Positions 10,101 to 21,300 of a stretch of DNA of 64,000 nt are shown here, piece by piece. Below the pieces are notes generated by a model. The model saw only the letters and a list, made by a program, of their open reading frames with translations. It searched no databases and was not told the DNA's origin. The stretch is from the NCBI RefSeq assembly GCF_000499385.1, contig NW_013652324.1:1-64000 (forward strand), written 5' to 3'. Both the position numbers and the translations under genes were made by a program. The stretch is from Eimeria necatrix (Eukaryota; Apicomplexa; Conoidasida; Eucoccidiorida; Eimeriidae). Each line of letters opens with the position of its first letter. Position 1 is the first letter of the stretch.

Positions 10101-12843
10101 CCTCCTCATCACAAGAACTCTTTCGTGGCCAGAGAACAAAGACCCGGAGAACGTTAATGAAGCCCAACAATTCGTCGACGTCGCTAGTGGTAGGCTCTAA
10201 TTATTTTTGCTTCTGCCTAGTTCGTTGGGTAACTCGAGGTGATATCACTCGCAGATGCAAACTACGAAGCAGCTGCGGTATACTGTGGGTGGGCTCATCA
10301 TTTCAGGTGTTCTGCTGGTACCGGGAGCCATTATGAACTTGTTCGATCATCGCTGGAATGATGTCTCGTCCGACGTGTCTCGCAGCAGTAAGTCGCCGCT
10401 ACATGCTGCACCTGGGCCTCCTATAGGAGCCTACGCTTTCCAGAAGCGGCCTATGAAGTCCTACTTGATAGTTTCGGGGTGGCAGTAGGGGCAGAGCTTA
10501 TTGTAACGGGACTGTTGTAGAAGTTGTTTGCTGCGTAAGGTGCTTTAAGGGGGTTGACTACAGTAGTCAGAGCGCTAGAGGGAATCAAGAACTGTGCTTT
10601 GCGCCCTCAGTGCCGGAGAGGCATGTTGCTGAGGATGTCGTGCCGTTTTTAAAGAGACTTACCTACTCCACTCCGCATGCTTACGGGCAAGCCTGTCAGC
10701 GGCTTGGGTGGACAACACCACGTTTACCTACTACCCCAGAGGAAGCCGAAGCCTTTGTGGCTGCCCTACGCGGTATGCCTTAATCGGATTTAACGAATGG
10801 AATAACAAATATGTAACTATTCACAAAGAACCGCACTAGCTCAAAAAATAGAGTGTGGCCGTAGCGCTGCGCGGGAGTTACAGCAGCATGCCATTGCTGC
10901 TGCGACTCTAACTCAGATGTAAGAGCACTTCAAGGGCCCGTTAGGAAGTGGCTGGCTGATCTTGGCGAGTCTGTTAGCAGTTCCACAACGTGGAACCAAG
11001 TAAAGGCAATCATTGACAAGGCTCACGGTGAGTGATGCAGCAAACAGTTTCTTTTCGGTGCTGCCAGAAGCTGAAAGGACACTGAATCGGCCATGATCGA
11101 AGAAATAGAACTGCTTTGTCATACTATGGCGGTTTCTGCAGGCCCCCACAGTAAAGTGCCCTTATTCCTCCCATCTTCAAGTAAGCAGCACTCTTTTGGA
11201 CCATGCAACGAAACTTTCGAAGGCTGCACCTTGGGCAGGGTTGCGGCTCTCTCTTGAGTAGAGTCTGTGAAGCAGAAGCGTGTAATTGCCTCAAAAATGC
11301 TCTAACAGGGGATAATAACGTTTGGTGGCTCTGAATGCAATCAGCAAGTATGAGAGAAATAAAAGCGCGTGCTGCTGGTGTCAGGTAAATGCCACTGTGT
11401 TCGGTCGAATGCGCTGGGCCGTTGCTACATCGATGTCCTCAAAACAACAGAGGATCTTATCTTCAGAATTTCGCTTCTCCTTCCCGCGGCGCTTGCTGAG
11501 CATATCAAGCCAAAGGCGAAAGATTTGAACACACAGGCTGCGGCTCTCTGCGCCGCCGCGGGCGTCTTTGTCACAGCGTGGCAACAGCAACAGGTAGAGG
11601 CCGGACTGGAGTTTCCAAACGGCCGCCCGGCCAATTCCGTTCTGATTGAACGACTAAAGAACTCGGACAAATACATACTGACTGAGATAGACGAAGACGG
11701 CAGAGAGAATACGTCCGAGTACAACAAGCGGACAAAAGCATTGAAGCAACATTTCTCCAGTCAGTCCTTGAAAACCTTTGGCATCATTCACCACTGTAGA
11801 GGGTTTGAGAGGCACGTAGTCAAGAGCTACTTCAAAGTATTCCGTAAGCTGCTTTGCAGCGTGTGATGGTGCGTGCAGGCAAAGCAATGAAGAAGTGCTT
11901 CAGCCTGAGTAAGTATCGCACTAAGACGTGACAGTTCGGCACAGCTCCGGCTGCAAGCCGCGTATACAATACTGCAATAGCAGAACGCCTGCGCTTATTC
12001 TTTCTGTGCTTTTGCTTCAGTGTATGCTGGAGGAACGGTTGCCCAGCAGCCGGCTGAAATGAATGGCTCACGGTTTGCTGCGCGCTCGCTTTACGGTGGC
12101 ATAGCAAACACTGTAGGGGTCAGCGCACTGCATGCAGATCTCTTCGTGCAAACAATTCTCGAAGCTGGCGGCGCTATCCCCCGCCGGCCCCGCCCACCTC
12201 ACCCTTTCATAGGCCTTTTTGCCGCTCTTCGTGTCAGTCAGCGGTTCAAGGATTGTTTTAGTGCTTCCCGCGATATGACACTTCGGTCATGGTACCTCAT
12301 GCACATAGAAGGCGACAGTATTCTACGCAGGATAGGTCGTCACAAAGTTGCGGAAGAGCTTGCAGCTGCTACTTACAATTTTGGCACGAGCCAAAGCTCT
12401 GACGTTTTTGGTGAGTCAAACTTGCACTTGCATGCCCTGTATACCCAGGTAAATGCATTCTCTGTCATGGCATAAAGACTCTCTGAAAAAAGCCACTATC
12501 ATTGGCGCTGCCTCCTTGATACAGGAGATGGACTCAAGAGCATGTACCCGCTGATTTTATCTGTAATCCGTCTCTCTTGCGTGGCCGCGCACAATCTAAC
12601 CTGCATTCAAAGTCACGGTGGTCTGTGAAAGCGTTCTCTGTTACTTCAGATACAGCTTTCAAGACGCTAATGGCGACTGTCACCACCCAGTGGGAAGATG
12701 TCGGCGCATTCAAAAGCTTAGTGAGCTATTTCCCCGGTGGTGAAGCCGTTAAGCTTGCCGAGGTTGCGCCTGAAGACTTCGAAACTCCTGCCGATTCCGC
12801 CACAGACACCGGACTTGAATTCTCTCCTAACCTCCTCAACTAA
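2382..12843 (+). CDS. Secreted multi-exon protein of about 1,500 residues (rhoptry-neck RON5-like candidate)
   Basis: Model of 26 exons: 2382-2481, 2677-2892, 3112-3285, 3739-3816, 4137-4388, 4672-4833, 4932-5258, 5438-5683, 6033-6062, 6194-6241, 7180-7239, 7636-7923, 8114-8248, 8375-8434, 8664-8894, 9073-9204, 9320-9421, 9656-9925, 10028-10189, 10307-10387, 10611-10772, 10917-11027, 11142-11180, 11385-11843, 12021-12410, 12650-12843. The frame stays open throughout and gives 1,502 residues. Exon 1 encodes a signal peptide: MAIKMKLRQSR, then a Phe/Leu/Ala core ending in CLAADSA. No later membrane segment is obvious. The first third looks beta-rich with cysteines; the rest looks helical. A cysteine-rich patch GHCSSCPEGSKPCSFC lies in exon 12. 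All 25 introns are phase 1. Size, signal peptide and lack of membrane spans recall coccidian rhoptry neck protein RON5, but that name is a guess. One exon choice near 10.3 kb is ambiguous, and small exons may be missing from long introns. Confidence 0.75.
2604..2645 (-). repeat. Telomere-like array in intron 1 of the secreted-protein gene
   Basis: Five AAACCCT units, the fifth with one mismatch, lie within the intron 2482-2676, about 30 bp before the 3' splice site. Confidence 0.9.
2908..2943 (+). repeat. Telomere-like array at the 5' end of intron 2
   Basis: Five TTTAGGG units begin about 15 bp after the 5' splice site at 2893. Orientation is opposite to the array in intron 1. Confidence 0.9.
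3058..3100 (+). repeat. Telomere-like array at the 3' end of intron 2
   Basis: Six TTTAGGG-type units (one TTAGGGC variant) end about 10 bp before the 3' splice site at 3111. Together with the array at 2908 they bracket intron 2. Confidence 0.9.
3303..3332 (-). repeat. Telomere-like array in intron 3
   Basis: Four AAACCCT units start about 17 bp after the 5' splice site at 3286. Confidence 0.9.
3472..3562. repeat. GCAGCTGCTGCAGCAGCTG repeat in intron 3
   Basis: Alternating GCA and GCT triplets form a near-palindromic repeat of PvuII/PstI-type words. One forward frame gives a poly-Ala ORF with a few flanking residues (3443-3640). Because the flanking exons join in phase across it, it is better read as intronic. 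Confidence 0.75.
3839..3948. repeat. Tandem GTGTACGTACAC palindrome array in intron 4
   Basis: A 38-bp unit containing GGTGTACGTACAC and GGTGTACTTACAC is repeated about twice, with a degenerate copy on the left. Single copies of the same palindrome occur at 445-458 and 2166-2179, and partial ones at 582-606 and 2543. None was noticed after about 4 kb. Confidence 0.8.
4099..4130 (+). repeat. (CTG)n tract abutting a 3' splice site
   Basis: Ten or eleven CTG units end six bases before the AG at 4136 that opens exon 5 of the secreted-protein gene, where a pyrimidine tract is expected. Confidence 0.8.
4478..4527 (-). repeat. Degenerate telomere-like array in intron 5
   Basis: Seven AAACCCT-type units with ACTCCCT and ACCTCCT interruptions lie inside the intron 4389-4671. 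Confidence 0.9.
6699..6775. repeat. AT-rich inverted repeat in intron 10
   Basis: Arms near 6709-6727 and 6741-6759 are reverse complements except for one or two positions. They share the core ACGCACATAT / ATATGTGCGT and are separated by about 13 bp. The sequence could form a hairpin in RNA or a cruciform in DNA. Confidence 0.6.
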
Positions 12844-14328
12844 AATGCCGTCTTCACCGGCTGCTACGGAAGCGCTTAGAAACACGAAAAAGCTCTCAAG
12901 ACCCATACCTACGCCGAGAGAAGTGTATTTCAGTGCACACAAGAAACGTGGTGTGCTCTAGAGCATCTAAACAAAGAGGAAACGAACCACTGGTGATGCA
13001 TTTCCCCCCAAAATAGTCTATAAAGCGTTCCTTTTAGTGTGAAAGGCATTAGACTTTACGTGTCGCGCCTTCTTCCCTGGAAATAGCTCTAGGTTTCAAT
13101 GGCGTAAGCCGACGCGGCAAAAGCGCTACTTGACTGGCTTCATTAGCGACAAGTTCCCTTTTCTCGTGTTGAAAGGGCAAGTTTTGTTTGCAGTGCCCAG
13201 ACACTAATGGGCGCTGTAGTCGAAAAGCGTGTTTACTCCATTATCTGGCCGTTCTTAGCTTACTTTACCTAGGCACACTGCATAAACACTTTCTGCTACT
13301 TGGTACATACAGGGTCAGGCAAGCCCCTAGCCGCGGCTGTACACGACGCTTAGATTTCCAAATAGAAACAGCTGCAGCATCTGGAACGATGGTTCACGCA
13401 ATGTTTCTACTTTCTACCTTCGTCGCCGATGCGCGCCATTTTATCTACAGAGCTTTAATGGAAATATGCATCTCTGTGTACGGTTAGACGTGAATGCGGC
13501 AGTTCGCAAGCCCTAGTTTATGAGTTTTTGTCAGTATCCCTTGACTGTAGGCTGGCTACTGTGGACATTTTGGAATCCTCCAGTCGCGGCTGTGCCTTCT
13601 GCAGGTGACCCAAACCACTAGCCAGGTGACACCAGAAAAAATGACGGGCAAACAATGCAGTTCGTTGCACTGAATAAATTGTGCAGGTTCAATGTTTGTA
13701 TTATGCACAGCCATATGTATAAACATGAAAACAATTGCATTTCAATCCTTTGCCCTTAATCTCTATTGGGCGGATATGGGCATCCTGGGGCACCGTGAGG
13801 AGTCAAAAACACAGAACTCCGTTCTTCTTTACGATTTATTTCATAACAACAGTGGCATGTAATACTCACTAGAACCAAATTGTACGTTGTGGGGGTGCTG
13901 CTGTTGGAGGGATCTCCTGTGTGGCTTTTCGTTAGCAGGCCGCGACGGGGCTGATCGCTCCCACCTTCAGACTCTAGCTTGGTCTCAGCAGGCCACAAAA
14001 TTTAAATCGAAGAAAATCTGAAACTGAAAAATACAAATGATGGAGACTGTTTATCGAGCCTTGCGCTTCGGCAAGGATGGTAGCTCCTATACAACCAGCC
14101 CAGCCCTACAGCCAGAGACGGCGTAGATTCGCCAACAGAGAGTGCGCACACTGGTCATGCTGCGAAAATAGTAAAGCCAAGCTTCTTGTTTGCTGCCGTA
14201 TTTTAGTCCAATAATCCTCCATACGGCGCTGCTGCATTGGTCGACAAGAAATCAGCCAATTAGCTGCGGTGCTGTTTATCCCTGTAGTAACCCTCTCTTT
14301 GGTCACACCGAACATGAGTGTGAAGTGA
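12844..14328. other. Gap between convergent genes, no gene supported
   Basis: This is the shared 3' region of the plus-strand secreted-protein gene and the minus-strand gene at 14329-15295. Minus-strand open frames at 13756-13998 and 14106-14432 were examined. The second has a true ATG and ends LLANLRRLWL, so it could be an additional 3' exon or a separate small gene, but no supporting motif or splice-phase agreement was found. Confidence 0.4.
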
Positions 14329-15295
14329 TTAGACCACGCTGTCTGTGAGATAATTTTGGGGCAAGCGTACTGAAATAGGTTCCTGCGGAATATACACACT
14401 TCCAAGTGAAAGTTTTCTTGCGGGCAGCTCATCTTTCACCCTGAAGCGATGGCCCGCCGCCGCGAGCGAAAGCTGTAATGCTTTCTCTATAGAACCATGT
14501 TGCAGAATCACATCTGTGATTTATACGCAATGTTCGCAGTGGCTCTTGTCTAGTGTAATTGAAGCATCAGCAACTTCAACTCCGGGGGTTTGTTCACCTT
14601 CCCCAAAGCCAAGACATTTGGAGAGAGCTCGTACGAGACAGTTAAAACACTGAATTCCATTTGCTCTAGAGCCAAGCTATAAGTACTGGAATAGTGAATG
14701 GGGAAATGTCCAACAGAGGGACCACCTTGTAGTCTTCAGTTCCAAAAAGGGCTCACGACAAGCCTGGACAAGGGCTGAGTCAACACAACAAAGTGTGTAG
14801 TAAGTAAAGCAAGTGCCGAGCTTGTATGTGAGGCACCCAAAATGCAAGCCACCTGCGGAGGGCGTGTAAGGAACGTATCTGGTGCTAGCGACTAGAGCTT
14901 TAACGGAACTTGAGAATAGTTGGGCGGAAACGAGCTCACGGAGAGTAACTGGTCTCTTAATCTCATCCCGTAAAAAGGCTTAAAGCGAAAAGCCCGAGAC
15001 AATGAGTGACCATGCGGCTTCTCCCAGCTACAGCCCGCGTAGCCCCGATGACGCTACCAGTCAGGAAGCCATTCCTTATTTGGAGCGTGGGGTCTATTCG
15101 GAGGTTCTTAACATTCAGAAGTCCCAAATTCTCCAAGTGAGATGCTCCAACCCTTGTCTGCAAGTGATTATTTAGTCTAATAGGTCCAAAACAACGGCGT
15201 TTGAGAGAGACAACAGAGGAAACAGTGTCTTTTGCCCGTCTGTTTAAATTATTGGAGCGCACAGCTCTCTTCGTCTTGCTTCTATGCACAAGCAT
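14329..15295 (-). CDS. Small four-exon protein with basic N-terminus, unrecognised
   Basis: Assembled from frame continuity: exons 15295-15058, 14978-14757, 14665-14598 and 14472-14329 on the minus strand (672 nt, 223 residues plus stop). The splice phases agree at all three junctions. The start is a true ATG at 15295. The first 35 residues are rich in Arg/Lys/Asn/Ser with only one acidic residue (MLVHRSKTKRAVRSNNLNRR), compatible with a mitochondrial or apicoplast presequence. Exon 2 carries FLRDEIKRPVTLRELVSAQL and a cysteine/tyrosine-rich segment; exon 4 carries AAAGHRFRVKDELPARKLSL. No family is recognised. Alternative splice choices exist around 14480-14660, where two frames both look coding. 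The start lies 89 bp from, and divergent to, the dynein start. Confidence 0.45.
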
Positions 15296-15384
15296 ACGAC
15301 ATAGGCAGACTCTAGGATCCTAAGATTAGGGGCCTGGGACTCCAAGGTATACCTGTGGGCTCCTTGTTGTTGCAACAGGCATCT
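15296..15384. promoter_or_regulatory. Possible bidirectional promoter between divergent starts
   Basis: Only 89 bp separate the ATG of the minus-strand small gene (15295) from the first recognisable dynein ATG (15385). If both starts are right, the two genes share a promoter. A possible splice acceptor (TTGCAACAG) just before 15379 means the dynein may instead have an upstream exon. Confidence 0.3.
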
Positions 15385-18300
15385 ATGGGTCCACCAGAGG
15401 AGGCGTGGGAGCGTGATACTGTCTGCGTTGCCCCGCTCCCTGCCAGAACTTTTCAGTCTACGGCCACATCTTTCAGAGGTTTGTGTTACGCCCGCTGCTT
15501 AACACTGACTTGCACCTAGCAAGCTCATTCTAGCTGAGCATTCTTAGCCTCAGTAGGAAAAAGATCAGGAATAAAATCGTCTTGGCATCCACAGCAAGCC
15601 GCCGTCGATTCCGTGACACGGAACTTATGATGTTAGGGTACTGAAATAAGCATATTGAGACGGTAAGAGTGTCTGCCCCTCTAGGGGAATGCTTGGAAAT
15701 TCACTTGCTCGTTTTCAGGCCTTTCCGAGCCCCCACCTTTTGATACTGCTCCTGTTGAGCCAAAAGTGATTGCAGCGAAGCTTCACGCTCCTAATAGTGC
15801 TCCTCGAAGGGTTACGGTGGAACGTAGACGAAGAGCGTATGAGGCATACAGCATAGAAGAGTTATTACTCGAGCGTGGAATCAACTACAGCGACCCAACA
15901 TTTGAAGCAAAGAGCTGGTTAGCAAAATACAAGCAGCAGAAAACGTGCAAACCCTGAGAGTAACCTAATGTGCCATCAGTTTGACGCAATTGGCACGGGA
16001 AAACAACAGTTGGAAGCTCTTATACTCGGTGCTTTTCAGGCTGCCGCTAGAGCCATTCGATGATACAACCTTTGACGACCGTTCTCCACAAGAATGGATG
16101 GCCCTTTGCACAAGTGCAGACGGGGAGTTTCTGCCTCTGTCTGCGAAGGTACGAAGCCACTTCAAAATGCAAGCTCTCACTAGTAGGACTGTGCTCCAAT
16201 AGGCCACCGGAGCTGCAGGTCTCCCTACAATTGAAGATGTCCAATGCAAGGACTATATGAACTCTTCCCTTAAGAATCAATGCCGTGGACATCAATGCAC
16301 TCGATACGAACATTTTGCGTGGTAAAGTGAGGCTGCCACTGAATGTGACTGTATCAACAGGGGCTTCGCCGAGATGGCAAAAACTGCAGATGGGAGCCTT
16401 GCCGCGTATATGCCTTCGATGATGCCACTAGCAGGTTCCATGTCCAGTGGTGCGATGGAAGCACGGCTGAGCTGCTAAGAATTGAATTGGTGTTCAAGGT
16501 ATGATACACGACTAGGCTCTCGGTTTGCTCTGGAAAGGTACGGCTCTTTTCAAGAGCTGCATTCTCCCTTCTTTTTGCCGATGAGCAAATCAGCAGATGA
16601 GTGTGCTTTCTGCAGAGCGAAGACCCAGTCAAGTTTGCGGACAGACTACAGGCAGCTCACAAGTCAAGGTCAGCTTTACAATTCGCACCTGCCCTTTCTG
16701 TTTTGTGCTGGGCAATAAAGCTCAAGCTGGACGCAGGCACGAACTTCAACCTAATTTTACGTTGTTTTTTCTAACGCCTCACAGGGCAGCTGCAGAGAGT
16801 CTTATCCAGTACAATTACTACATAGACAACATGCCTACGAGTGACGTTCCTGGATTAGGTGAGCTGCTAGCTGGGCTTTTCTGGGCAGCAGCGCTTCGAA
16901 ATCGTCTCCGCGTTGACAAGTTTTACATGGAGACATTTGGCCTGTTTTGTACACAAAACAGGGAGTTTCCAGGTTTTTTCCTGCAGACGATGTTCAATAC
17001 AAACGCGTTTTGGACAAGGCTCTGAGTTGCCCAAGGACCCGCGGCTGCAAAACTGCAACAGTAGATTGTCTGTTAAAGGAAGTCAACAGCTGCTTCGCCA
17101 GAGCAATGAACAAAATCGCCTTCGACATATTTCTGGACAGAAGCAAAGACAAACGGTTACGAACAGACCTGCAGCTACCACCTGTCCCTAAGCCACCACC
17201 ACCAGCGTGGTAAGGGCAAATGATGTGGAGTGAAAATGAGTTCAGCAATTCGCACTACACTTACAATGGAAGCTAAGTTGATTTCCTTTGCATAGACATG
17301 CTGGCATGGAAAGTACAATTCACTGTACCAATGACAAACAGCCAGCGCGCTTGCACAGCTGAAGCAAGATGGACCCATGCTTCCGCTCTGCTTGTTTACA
17401 GGTATGCCTTAGTCAGCGTGCCAGCGTATGACTTTTCCAAAGCGTTTGCTTCCTTTTGCTCGACATCGCTTTACGTGAAAAACGAAGTAATACGGGCGAT
17501 GGTCGGAATCCGTGAAGAATGTGTTCACGTGTTGGAAAAACGCATTTTCAGCACATCATTTACAAAAGTACGATGCAGCCAGCTGTGCCTCTCAATTTGA
17601 AACGTTTCTTTTCAAATGGCCTGACTCTATGAAAACACTCGATTCTAGGCGCTGCAGTTTACTGATATGCCTCGACTCTCTGTTCAGGCTGTAAAGCTGG
17701 ATGAATTTCGCCAATTGCAGCGGGCAGCAATAAGCCAAGTACGTTCCACCAGTTCGTGGATGCACTCCAGGAGGAACTCAGGGGACTCGTGAGGCACCCC
17801 AGTGATTGTCCAGCACACTATTTTCTCTTAACTTTCGATTTATTGACACAGGCTACATACGTTTTGCAAGAGGTGTGGACTTCCAAACTGCACCAAATAA
17901 TAGAGTCGAACCTGCGTCATGTTGGTAAAGGGTGGTTCAATATCTATGAGTTTAACAAGGAAACATACGAATACGGGAAGATTAAACGGATGCTAATCTT
18001 GACGCGCCTTTTGATGAGAGATGCACTTCGGTAAGAAATTTGGCGTTGCAAAGCTTTGGTGTCTCCTGCTTCAGCAAAAATGCCACTGATGCCACTGATG
18101 GTGACACTTTATTTTCCACGTATTGGAAAGCTATGATGACAACATATCGCTAACGACATCTGTAGAGCTCTCAGGGAGATGACAGCGAGATCAATAGAAG
18201 ACTTTGTGGAGTTATTTCGATCATCAACGCCCGACAGAGTGGAAATCACGTCTTTGTCCAGCGTAAAAAATGTGTATGAGGAATCGCGCATCAAGGCTCT

Positions 18301-21300
18301 AAGCCGCGAGCTCTCGTGGAAAGGTCTCTTCTTCGTTGATATCACTCGCTCGCCTGACGGCACTCAGTTTATGTTGACGCCTCAGCCAGAAGCATTCGCG
18401 GAAGCTGCAGATGAATTCTTTGACAGAGGGCAAGTTTAACAGAGTATAAAACTCTTCTTAGTACACTCGAAGCCTTAAAGATTCACGTGAGTTCTTGGGC
18501 ATTTTCGCACCCCTTATGCTTTCAGGATTACGAGGATGGGTGATATCCCTCAACCTGAAACGATAGTACTTCCACACCTATTTAAGAGCCAGCAGAAACA
18601 CATTGCCGCTCCATTTGCTTTAGAAGAAGCTTCGGTGCAGGTGAGTCCTCCAATACAGCCTATTTTTGTACCGGGAATTTGGCGAAGTGAAGTAGCTCCC
18701 TGGAACTCGCCATTTTTGTGGGCTTTGTGGTGCCTCATCAAGGTTTTTCATTCATTTTGCAGCAGTAACTACATCAGATTCAGATTGTCAGAAGAGAAAC
18801 TGAATAATATTATTTTTCTGGAGGGATTTTCTGTGCCGTCGATGTACTGTTTTACCACTGCTCTGTGCTCATATCTGCAGGGGAGCAAGCAGACTATTTT
18901 AAGGCTTATAGAATCGCATACTCCTCATTTGAAGCAGCTGGTAGACCAATTTGAGCCTTTCGTTGACATCCTCTCCCTCTCATCAGAAGACGTTGTAGCC
19001 GAGACGGAGCAACGAGCTGCAGTAGGTAGCGTGGCTGAAGCATTCAAGCAGGCCATTCTGGGATACCATGAGGTACGTGTCATGCGCATCTAACGCGGAA
19101 ACAAGCAAGGCGCTTTGAGTATGCAATGGAGCTGAGAGCTCTTTATTTTTGCCGCGGTTGGGCTGCCTCACCGAAGTACTGGAATTCTTCTTCGGCATGG
19201 GGAGTGGCTGCCTTACCATTTGCAGAGAATTGAACAAATAGAGGAGCAAATCCCCTCTTCAGTTCTAGTCGGAGTGTTCTGTGTTGGTTGTGAAGATATA
19301 AAAAGCAGCTTGAAAGCAACAGTTCGGGGCGTTACACAGCTGCTACTGGATGTCCTAGCAAAACGGTAATACTCGGTACCAAGATGCTCTAGTTTGCTAA
19401 ATACAACCCTCAGATTACTCCCAAATAAAAATCAACGATGGCCACTTCCACAGCAGGTTTTCTCCTGGCAAAGCTCTTCAGCTGCTCATCTGTATAACGA
19501 GAACGTTTGAGACTGCTGCGTGCCGCTTACCTCAGCTTTCGTGAGCAGTGCACGCAAACTTTGGAAGAATTCAGAAAAATCTCTATCACTTTGAAGCAGC
19601 AGCCACCGGGAATCGAAGAACTCACCGAGCTACGGGAATTCATGGACGATACCCCGGCAAAGCTGGAGGCTCTCGCAGTCGACATCAAATCAGCGCTGCA
19701 TATATTCGACGTGCTTGAAACCTTCAAATATAGAGTGAGGGTTATAAATGAGTCGAAACAATTTTGAAAGGCTAGACAGCAAGCAAGGACCTCACATCAG
19801 CGTCATTGACGCAGCTGCTGTAGGCCACTCACGGAAAAGCTTTTGCGTGCGTCACATGCTTCTAGTACAGCTTCTTGTTGAAGATCACAACTTGCGGTGG
19901 AAACTCTACGCATCTCCTGCGGAGATTCTTGAGCTCTCAAACGAAGTAGCAACATCTCTTATCAAGGACAGAGCTCGTTTTCTGGATGACATGCTGGCCC
20001 AACAGGTGAAAGAGTCAGCCTTTGTTCAATACTCCCTTCAGTATTCCCCCTAAAGTATAAATTTGATGGTACTTCCTTTCCATAAAGGCGCACTGCATAC
20101 AGATGCAGCATTTCCAAGTTCGTCATCCGGCCGCGGCATAAATCGATTCTTTCTGCCGGTTGTGCGTTCGCTCATACAGTGCGAATTCGCAGCTACTATT
20201 GTTGACCTCGCTGATGTCGTAGCTGGATTCGCAAATTTCACGGACACATCAAAGCTGGCAGAGGTATACGATAGCGTTCTCGCCGTTGGAGAGAGGATTG
20301 ACTTCAGTATTCAGCAAGCTAAAGTGTTTAACCACAGAGAACGGCTTTTTGGGAGAGAAGTGACGGACTATACGTCGTTGATAAAGATTCAAAAGGTTTG
20401 TGGACAAACACGCCAAAATCGGTTCCTGCTGGCGTTTACCAGAGTAAATCTATATTGCTCTCCCCATGGGCTGTGAACCTGTATACAGGAATTTGAGCCG
20501 TTCTCTACCCTTTGGCGAACTGCGTACCAGTGGAGTGTCATGCGAGACTCAATTTTCACTGCTTCCTTCGCAAGCTTGGACGGAGCACAGATAGAAAAGC
20601 AGGTGCTGTATACATAACACTGTACTATGAATATCTAACATTTGGCAATCTCTCATAAAATTTTGCGTGGCGCCCTGCGCGGTATCAACTTGCCGACACC
20701 GGGGGAGCCACACTGCTCGGTACGCACTTTCCTGTGGCATGCCTGAGCAGGTATATGGTGGTATTAAGGCACTTCGCCGAGTGGAAAAGGTCCTGCAAGA
20801 GCGCAACCTTCTCGCAGTGCTAGCCAAAGCCTCCGGCGTCATGAGCGAGCTTGCCGAGTTCAAGCCGCTGGTCCCTATTATTGTTTCCTTGAGAAACGAG
20901 GGCATGCGTGAGAGGCACTGGAATAAAGTAGGCTTATTTTTCTCTGATGGAACACAGCAAGCCTCTCAGTGGTTTTGAATTCACTGCTTAGGGACAAGAT
21001 GACGCTTAGTATCAGACTCCTAAAGCGTCTGCTACACTTCTTTTGCTGGATTCACAGCTGTTCGAACGTATTGGAGAACCACAACTGGACGAAGGAACCA
21101 CCCTCACCTTAAACTCCTTATTGGACAAGGGTATCGCAAGCTGCACGGACTTCGTCGTGGAGCTTGGGGAGCTAGCTACTAAAGAAAGCTATCTTGAGAA
21201 GGTGAGCGCGTGCACATGAGCTTAAAACTGAGCGGATTCCTGTACCTAATATGTGCCGTCAAAAGAAATCAAGGCTGAGTTATCCTTAAAATTATGGACG

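Noticed and set aside
14329..14640. Stop-codon readthrough between two coding-looking segments in the same frame (TAA near 14520)
   Set aside because: An ordinary intron from 14597 to 14473 removes the stop and keeps phase, so recoding is not needed.
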